DNA from: a virus
DNA length: 27,783 nucleotides
Strand: one strand, 5' to 3'
IMG/VR virus record: IMGVR_UViG_3300022752_000310
Span: 1 to 27,783 of that record
Part shown: positions 12,962 through 19,700 of the stretch, piece after piece
Position numbering within the stretch: position 1 is the stretch's first letter
Layout: every line of letters begins with the position of its first letter
The notes under the pieces: model-generated
What the model was told of the DNA's origin: nothing
Databases searched by the model: none
The model's input: the letters and a program-made list of their open reading frames with translations, nothing else
Made by a program: the position numbers and the translations under genes

Positions 12962-14854
12962 TTATATTGCTGTTGGACTTGCAAGCGATGCGCCAGTAAC
13001 GCCACCGCGTGCGCTGAAGCGGGCTGCCTCACGAGCAGCGCGGCGTTCAGAGGCAAGTAGTTTGGCTGCATCATCTCCAACGATTGCTCCGACTGCTTCA
13101 AGGTCGCTATATTGCTGACCTTCAATCTGTGCTAGTCGGCGTTGATTCTGCGCCAGTTGTCGCGCTCTCTGGAACTCTGTTCTAAGTCCAGCGTATGCTG
13201 TTTCACCAACTGCTGGTAGTAGAGTTTCAATGTTGCTGATGCCCATAAGGTCACGAGCAAATCCTGCAGAGGCAGCAGCAGCACCGATTTCAGAGGTGCG
13301 AACCTGCTTCTTAATAACAGCCATTCCAGCCTTTGGATTAAGCAGGTATGTAATAACACCGCTCTTATCAACCTCTGGATAAAAAGACTTAAATGTTTCT
13401 AATACTTCTGGATTCTCATTAACTCGTGTTGAAGCAAGGTTAACTCGCTCCTCAAACTCACGAGGAGAAACTTCATTGGCTATGTATGTGCCAAGTGCGC
13501 TACGGCTTCCAAGGATATTTGTATCTAAGCCATAAGCACGCAATGTCTGAAGGTATCCCTTCTCATTGGATATGTAGGTTGCTTCATTGATAACACGACC
13601 TGCTGCTCTAAGGGCTGCCATGCCAGGAAAACGGAGTTGGTAAGCAGCAGTCTTTGGCAGTTCCATTTTAATTTGTGCAACAGTAAAATCTTTTGTAATC
13701 ATCTCATCTACTGTGTCAGCCAAGTCTGCTAGACCAAGTTCACCAAGGGCTGCCTTGAAATCCTGTTGTGCAGTACGGCGGGCTTTGGTTTCAATATCTG
13801 TTGCAGTTAATGCTTTTGTACTAGTGCTAGATGAATCTACTCCTTGTGCTACACCATTGACATAAGTTACTCCATTAAAAACTCCGTTAAAAACTTTATT
13901 ATTAACTAATAATGGGTCAGAAACTGTGCCCGAACCAGTTGTAGCATTTCCTTGCGCTGAAACCCCAGGGACTCCTTCATATACACTAAAAGGTGCATAT
14001 GGTTGAGATACTACACCACCAGAACCACTAGCATAAAAACCAGTAGAATAGTTATATGGTATTTCTGAAGATGGTCTTATATTGCCTAATGGGTCACGAT
14101 AAAATGCGCCTTTATCTCCCGCACCACGACTGCCATCTTTAAAACGGTAGTACATAGTTCCAGTATCTTGGTCAAAAAATACTGCATCTATATTAGGGTC
14201 AGAAAGAACTATTCCGTATGTTCTTTTCTGAGCCTCTGACATAGATGATACTGGAGTGTAGTTAAATGTTTTCATACCAGTTGCAGAAGGGACAACGCTT
14301 CCAGGCATAGGTTCGCCAGTTGGCGTACCAAATGTATATCCTATATCTGTTTTTCCACCAGTTGAAACAATCTCATTAATTGTTTTATCAAAAAAAGTTT
14401 TATCAGTAGGAGTTAATGGTGCTACCGTTTTTCCTTCTGATGCTGGAGGCGTGTATACAAATATAACTCCATTTTCATAATAAACATTATTTTCTGGTAG
14501 TGTTCCACTAAATACTTTGCCATCTACTTTTAGTGGGTCATTTTTAGTACCAGACCCAGTAATTACCCGTTTAGCAGCAGTGTCTACTGCTTCTGGTTCG
14601 GCAACTCTTTCTTCAGTTCCATCAGAATATTTTGTTACTTTTACTCTATTTTTTCCAGAACCCTCATATGTTGTAGATGTTACTGTTTTAGGTTTAGGAG
14701 TATTAGCAGCACTTGCTTCGGCAATAGCCTTTTCTGCTTCGGCAACAGTTGAATAGCGCTTTCCAGTTTCTGTGTCAATTACATACGCAACTACTCTTGC
14801 TTGACTAACTGGAACCAAGTATCCTTTTGTTGGGTCATATGCCTGTAGTGCCAT
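12962..14854 (-). CDS. Internal virion-like protein with two GSGT modules
   Basis: The 630-residue protein has an N-terminal part (about 1-90) with TYEGSGKNRVKVTKYSDGTEE, a repeat module at about 98-132 (TGSGTKNDPLKVDGKVFSG ... YENGV), a beta-rich middle (about 140-300), a second module at 306-336 (TGSGTVSDPLLVNNKVFNG ... YVNGV), and a helical C-terminal half. The latter contains FKAALGELGLADLADTVDEM, then ELPKTAAYQLRFPGMAALR, a layout I associate with uncharacterised phage virion proteins, and a final Arg/Ala helix (about 555-612). It lies between the giant protein and the scaffold, so it is probably packaged in the head or ejected. The next upstream long gene has the same module-linker-helix plan. 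Function is not proven. Confidence 0.65.
   Translation of the reverse strand: MALQAYDPTKGYLVPVSQARVVAYVIDTETGKRYSTVAEAEKAIAEASAANTPKPKTVTSTTYEGSGKNRVKVTKYSDGTEERVAEPEAVDTAAKRVITGSGTKNDPLKVDGKVFSGTLPENNVYYENGVIFVYTPPASEGKTVAPLTPTDKTFFDKTINEIVSTGGKTDIGYTFGTPTGEPMPGSVVPSATGMKTFNYTPVSSMSEAQKRTYGIVLSDPNIDAVFFDQDTGTMYYRFKDGSRGAGDKGAFYRDPLGNIRPSSEIPYNYSTGFYASGSGGVVSQPYAPFSVYEGVPGVSAQGNATTGSGTVSDPLLVNNKVFNGVFNGVTYVNGVAQGVDSSSTSTKALTATDIETKARRTAQQDFKAALGELGLADLADTVDEMITKDFTVAQIKMELPKTAAYQLRFPGMAALRAAGRVINEATYISNEKGYLQTLRAYGLDTNILGSRSALGTYIANEVSPREFEERVNLASTRVNENPEVLETFKSFYPEVDKSGVITYLLNPKAGMAVIKKQVRTSEIGAAAASAGFARDLMGISNIETLLPAVGETAYAGLRTEFQRARQLAQNQRRLAQIEGQQYSDLEAVGAIVGDDAAKLLASERRAAREAARFSARGGVTGASLASPTAI
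13847..13939 (-). repeat. GSGT module copy 2 (coding)
   Basis: Encodes residues 306-336 of the 630-residue protein: TGSGTVSDPLLVNNKVFNG followed by VFNGVTYVNGV. Same key residues as the copies at 14453-14563 and 15885-15983: GSGT, DPL or KPL, N/D-G/N, F-x-G and Y-x-NG. Confidence 0.75.
14453..14563 (-). repeat. GSGT module copy 1 (coding)
   Basis: Encodes residues about 98-134 of the 630-residue protein: ITGSGTKNDPLKVDGKVFSG followed by TLPENNVYYENGVIFVY. It carries a slightly longer loop before Y-x-NG than the other copies. Confidence 0.75.
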
Positions 14855-14907
14855 TACATTAACCCCATATCTTTTTGTAGTTTAATTATGTCGTTTGCTA
14901 TAACCAT
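14854..14907 (-). CDS. Possible 17-residue coupling ORF
   Basis: Between the two module-bearing genes, ATG at 14907 (two bases after the upstream stop, with AGGG before it) opens a frame MVIANDIIKLQKDMGLM that stops with TAA sharing a base with the next ATG (TAATG). It fills the gap exactly. It could be a tiny protein or simply a ribosome bridge coupling the two genes. At this length chance cannot be excluded. Confidence 0.35.
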   Translation of the reverse strand: MVIANDIIKLQKDMGLM

Positions 14908-14909
14908 GA

Positions 14910-16382
14910 TTACCCTGCAAATCCAAACATCTTAGCCAAGTCAAGTGCCATACCACTATAGGTTTCCTTCGCATTTCTAGTGTATTGCCATAGTGGGTCT
15001 TGTTTGAGAGCCTTAGTAAAGTCTGCAAATGTACGAGCATTGCCGTTTGTTTTATCAACAACCTTGCTCATAAGGTCATCCCATGTAATGGCTGCAGAAT
15101 CAACCTCAAGTAAATTAGCCATCTGATTTCTATAACTTGTGGTTACTTCATAAAGGCTACGACCAGCCTTGAGTGATTCAGCAAATGGTTTATTCTCTGG
15201 AGCATCAATAGCCATTTGTTTAATACTATTATTCCAATAATTAAAATCACGACCATCTAATGGGTCAAGCAAAGAAGTATTAATGGCATTTTCCATGTTA
15301 ATATCAAGTTTTACACCGTATAAATAAGCAGTATTATTAATACGGTCAAGATATGAGCCAAGGGTTCCACCACCAGTAAAGATTATATTGCTTTTTGTAG
15401 AAAGGTAGTTTTCTAGTTGGTCATCAGTCCAATTATTTTTAATTGCTTCTAGTGCAATACCTTCAATAAATTTGGTGTTATCAATAACTTTGCCTGTTAC
15501 TGGGTCAACTGAACGCGGTGCAATTCCAAGTGCTTCAATCTTTGAAGTAATGGAATCCATGTTGTTCTTGACTTTTTCAGCAAAAGTTCCAGCATTGCGT
15601 GGGTCTTTGCTTTCTAGAATGAACTGACGGAAACTTGCAAAGTTGTTTTGCCACCATAGAGTACCCTTAAGGTTCTCCATGAATGTTGCTTCGCTCCAAC
15701 CAAACTTTAGTGCATCGTTAAAAAGTTTATCAATCTGAGCCTTTTGCTTTTTATCTTCTACGGTGTTAAAGACCAAGCGTAGGTAAGAAACCCATTTTGT
15801 TTTATCTTCCTTGGTGCCATCACCATCACCCGTACCAGTACCAGTTCCAGTACCTTTACCAGAAGCAGTCTTGGTTGGCTCTGTTACAAGGATTCCATTC
15901 TCATACTTTTTGCCTTTGTAGGTGCCAGTAAATGGTGCGCCATTAAGTTCTAATGGCTTGTCTTTTGTTCCAGAGCCAGTGTAACTATCACCTGTAGGTG
16001 TTGTTGCTTTAACAGGGGCTGATGGCTTATCGGTTGTACCTTTAAAGTAAGCATCAGTTCCAGGCACAAGAGATGAACCATCTGCGCCGTAGCGGGCGGT
16101 TGGTGTCTTTCCTAGAGCAACTTCACGCTCATACTGTTCTTTAGCATCCGCAGCATTTACTACTGGTTTTTTGTTTTTCTCAGCAGCACGCTTAGTATCT
16201 ACCGCATCGCTGGCTTTCTTGAACTCAGCACGGAGTTTAACTAGCGCTGCTTTTGCTTTTTTGAATTCAGGGCTGGTTGATTTAGAACTTTTAATAATCT
16301 GCTCATTTTGATAAATGGCAGTGCCGATAACCCTTACTGCTTCTTCAGGAGTTTCAAATTCTTTAGAATAACGCTCTGCCAT
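14910..16382 (-). CDS. Internal virion-like protein with one GSGT module
   Basis: The 490-residue protein has a charged helical N terminus (about 1-75), a short region with ARYGADGSSLVPGTDAYFKG, one module at 134-166 (YTGSGTKDKPLELNGAPFTG ... YENGILV), a Gly/Thr linker (about 175-190, GKGTGTGTGTGDGDGT), and a helical C-terminal domain (about 195-490) with WVSYLRLVFNTVEDKKQKAQ, DALKFGWSEATFMENLKGTL and WWQNNFASFRQFI. The module-linker-helix plan parallels the 630-residue neighbour, so the two may be distant paralogues or partners. Position between portal and scaffold suggests an internal or ejected virion protein. No enzyme motif is seen. The start lies directly after the upstream stop. Confidence 0.65.
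   Translation of the reverse strand: MAERYSKEFETPEEAVRVIGTAIYQNEQIIKSSKSTSPEFKKAKAALVKLRAEFKKASDAVDTKRAAEKNKKPVVNAADAKEQYEREVALGKTPTARYGADGSSLVPGTDAYFKGTTDKPSAPVKATTPTGDSYTGSGTKDKPLELNGAPFTGTYKGKKYENGILVTEPTKTASGKGTGTGTGTGDGDGTKEDKTKWVSYLRLVFNTVEDKKQKAQIDKLFNDALKFGWSEATFMENLKGTLWWQNNFASFRQFILESKDPRNAGTFAEKVKNNMDSITSKIEALGIAPRSVDPVTGKVIDNTKFIEGIALEAIKNNWTDDQLENYLSTKSNIIFTGGGTLGSYLDRINNTAYLYGVKLDINMENAINTSLLDPLDGRDFNYWNNSIKQMAIDAPENKPFAESLKAGRSLYEVTTSYRNQMANLLEVDSAAITWDDLMSKVVDKTNGNARTFADFTKALKQDPLWQYTRNAKETYSGMALDLAKMFGFAG
15813..15860 (-). repeat. Gly-Thr repeat linker (coding)
   Basis: Short repeats of a GGTAC-type hexamer encode GTGTGTGTGDGDG in the 490-residue protein, a flexible linker between the module and the helical domain and a possible slippage site. 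Confidence 0.7.
15885..15983 (-). repeat. GSGT module copy 3 (coding)
   Basis: Encodes residues 134-166 of the 490-residue protein: YTGSGTKDKPLELNGAPFTG followed by TYKGKKYENGILV. Closest in the GSGTK start to copy 1. Confidence 0.75.
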
Positions 16383-16778
16383 TTAAATTGCCTTCGCCCT
16401 TCTAACATCCTGCAATACCTCGTTATAGATAGCATCTAGGTAACGGTTCTCTTGCTGTGTGCGAAACTCTGGGGTCTGTTGCACCATCTCGGTAACGGCA
16501 GCCTGACGACCAGCAACATCTGTTTGGGCAGATTGGTTAAGAAACATGCTGATAGCCTTAGTGCGTTCAGCACCTACGGCATTGCGACCAAGGATTTGGT
16601 TGTAGATGTTTTGGACATAAGCCTCTGCATCTTGAGCAGTAAACTGTGGACCCTTGGGTACATTGCCACCCATAGTGGCGTACTCTTTTAGGAGTGCTGC
16701 AAGGTCTACACCACCAGCAGGCTTGCCTGTTCCAGCAGGTGTGCCTGATTCTGTCTTAGGCTTTTTGTCTGTTGCCAT
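16383..16778 (-). CDS. Small helical virion-like protein, weakly DUF4214-like
   Basis: The 131-residue protein has a disordered N terminus (about 1-30, Lys/Thr/Gly-rich) and a helical domain: AYVQNIYNQILGRNAVGAER, then KAISMFLNQSAQTDVAGRQA and VTEMVQQTPEFRTQQ. The order V..IY...LGR......A...........R...V....Q.PEF loosely matches the DUF4214 pattern (LYR..LGR... through S.EF), but this is a by-eye resemblance. The ATG shares a base with the giant gene's stop (TAATG). It probably belongs to the internal virion set. Confidence 0.55.
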   Translation of the reverse strand: MATDKKPKTESGTPAGTGKPAGGVDLAALLKEYATMGGNVPKGPQFTAQDAEAYVQNIYNQILGRNAVGAERTKAISMFLNQSAQTDVAGRQAAVTEMVQQTPEFRTQQENRYLDAIYNEVLQDVRRAKAI

Positions 16779-19700
16779 TAAACTACCACCGTATCATTGA
16801 TGAAGTAACGATTTAGGAATTGTTCAAACTCTGGGCTTTCAGCAATTAGTTGTTGCTTGATTTGGTCAAGTACATAAACAATATCTTTATTGCTTTGAGC
16901 CGATAACATTGCAGAACCACCAGCAGCATCACGCTGTTTAAGTATGGAAGCAAGTTGGTCGCGGGCATCAAGGTATGTAGCCATAGCCTTGACAACTGGG
17001 CGGTCACCATTTTGTGCCATCCAGTTCTTGTCGCTTAGAGCCTTCTTTAGTACAAGCGCACGGCGCTCGTACTTACCACGGTCTGGTGAGATGTACTCTG
17101 AATACCAGTCAAAGTTTTCCTCTGCCTGCGCACGAGTCCATAGTTGCTTAGCGCCATTAATCATTTCCATGCGTGGGTCATCATCAGAAACGATACCGTT
17201 CTGAATCTTGTATGCGTTAATCTGACCCATGAGTGAGTTGAACTGAGTCCAACCACGCTTGATGTTTGCATCGCGTAGCAATTCTTCAGGGCTGCGATTC
17301 TGGCGATATGTGTTCTTAGAGCCAGGATATGCACCTTGGCGGTACTGCCATTGATATGCAGCCTGACTAAAGGTGTATTGACCATCAAAGTCATTAGCCA
17401 AGAAACCAATAAGTTCTGGGTTATCTGAGGCTTCAGCCTCTGCCATAAGCCCACGGAATCTCTTAAGGTTCTTAACTGTATCCATGTTAGCCTCAAGGCT
17501 GCCAGGTGACTTAGAAAGGCTAACCGTAGCCTCAAAGTAATCTGGGTACATCTCAAGGAATCTAGCCTCTGCCTCGCCTGGACCGTACTGATTTAGGAAC
17601 TGGCGGTATGTCTGCTGATAGAAGTCCATTTCTGGGCTAATAGCAACTGGCATCGTGATAGAACTGAACGCACGAAGCATGAAGAACTTGTTTGTCTTGT
17701 CAGTAATTTCATCTAGCGTAGGCTCATCTGTGCGCTTACCACTGTTGTAGTTGTAAGCCTCATAGCGAAGCATCTGATTGAAGGTACGGACATACAGTTC
17801 ATCCTGTGTCCACATAGAGCGTAGACGGCGGAAGGCTGCTGGTGCAAATAAATCTGTTGCAGTCTGTGGCATACCTGCAGGGAAGAATGGTTTAAACGCT
17901 TCCTCAAGTTCTGGGCGATTGCGCAGAATCAGATAGGTTGGCAGTACTGCATAAGGACCAAATCCTGGGTTACCAGGCTGTCCTTGGGTAATAACATCTA
18001 ATGATGACAGTGGGATATTGACTGTCTTAAACGCATTATTGGCAACTTCACGCCACTGCTTAGGCAGTGAATCAATGAAGCCTTGTGGAACCTGAATGAC
18101 TAGGTTAGCGTATGTACCTTCTGCCAATTTCTTGGCATCTGTAATACGGTTACCATCTTGGTCAATAACAGTCTGACCATTTACAAGTTGTGCAATGGTA
18201 CGACCTGCGGTTGCTACAGCCTGTGGATTCTCAGCCACAATACCTGACCAACGCTTTGCAGTGTTTTCAAAGGCTGCATAGAACGGGAATAGCAACTGCA
18301 TTACTTGGCTAGATGAAGCACGGGTACGGCGTACAATCGTAAACAAAGTACGCTCTACCTCACGGCGTGAATCTTCTCTAGCGCCACGAATGGCAGAGTT
18401 AATTTCCTCAGCAGTAAGTTTCTCTGTGCCCTTAGCCTTGGCAATGTTCTCAATGTTTACCTTGACCTGACGGTTATATGTTGCTCTAGCCAATGGATGG
18501 CGAGCAAATACATCTTCAGGTAGTGAACCTAGGAAGCGCATTACACGGCGGTTAAAGGTGTCAATGAGGCGTTCTTGGTCGCGGAACTCTTTGCTTGTTG
18601 TAACAAGGAGTCCGTTAATATCTGGCAGGTTCTCTGGGTTATCACCGAAGCGATTACGCAGATAGTTCTGTAGTTCTCCACCTGATAGTGGCTTGCCATC
18701 TGGACCTGCTGTGCTAAAGAATAGGGCTGTTTCTTCATCAGGCAAGTAGAGTTTAACTGCTCCACGAGTGATGTTAATTTTCTCTAGCAAGTCCTCGTCT
18801 AACTCTCCACCCTTAAGGGCTGTCAAACCAAAGGCTTGGCGAGGTGTGGTGTATGTATCGTTAGCGTATAGACGACCCTGTGAGTTGCGAGTCAACCAAC
18901 CAAGAATATCTTGGTCTGTTTCACCATCAAGAATCTTGCGAACAATCGGGTCCATGATTCCTGTTTCAGGGTCACGGAAGTGCATGTTCAAAACATTTGA
19001 CCAAGCCTCAAAGTAGCGTGGGTCATTGTTCTTGACCGTGCTTACTGTGCGAGCGCCGATACCAGTTGAGAAAGCCATTTCCTGTGTACCAATCATGGCG
19101 TTCCAAGTATCTTCAGCAGATGTACGACCCATAAACCATGTCGCATCTTGGAATACTTCTGGTACTTCGTAGTTATAGCCTTCTGCCTCAATGTTCATGA
19201 AGCCATAACCAGTGCGCTGCTTAATAGCGTTTGATTCAGCACGACCAATCCGTGCGTTTAAACGACTGGAGATGTCATCAAGATACGCATGTGACATGGT
19301 GTAAAGGCGAGCCAAGTTTTCAGCAGCATCTTCCACGCCATTGTTAATCATGGCATCTACATTTTCCTTGGTGTAGTAAGGAGATACTGGTGCTTCTTGA
19401 CGGCGCAAAGCCTTACGAGCAGCAGTACGAGCAAGACGGCGTTGCTTGGCTGTAGCCATTGGCTGGTCAAGCATTGGTAAATCTTCAGCAGCCTGAATTG
19501 CTGCACGCTCTTGCATCTGTGTAATTGAGCGTTCAACAGAGCGCTTACGCCCTGCGGATGCTACTGCCTCTGGTAATACGATATTTGATACGCCACCAGC
19601 AAGTGCATCATCTTGTACAACTGCACGACCAAAACCTTTTTCACGCATGTACTTAGTTACAGGGTCATCAGCGTTCTGCCAACCCTTGGACTTAACCCAT

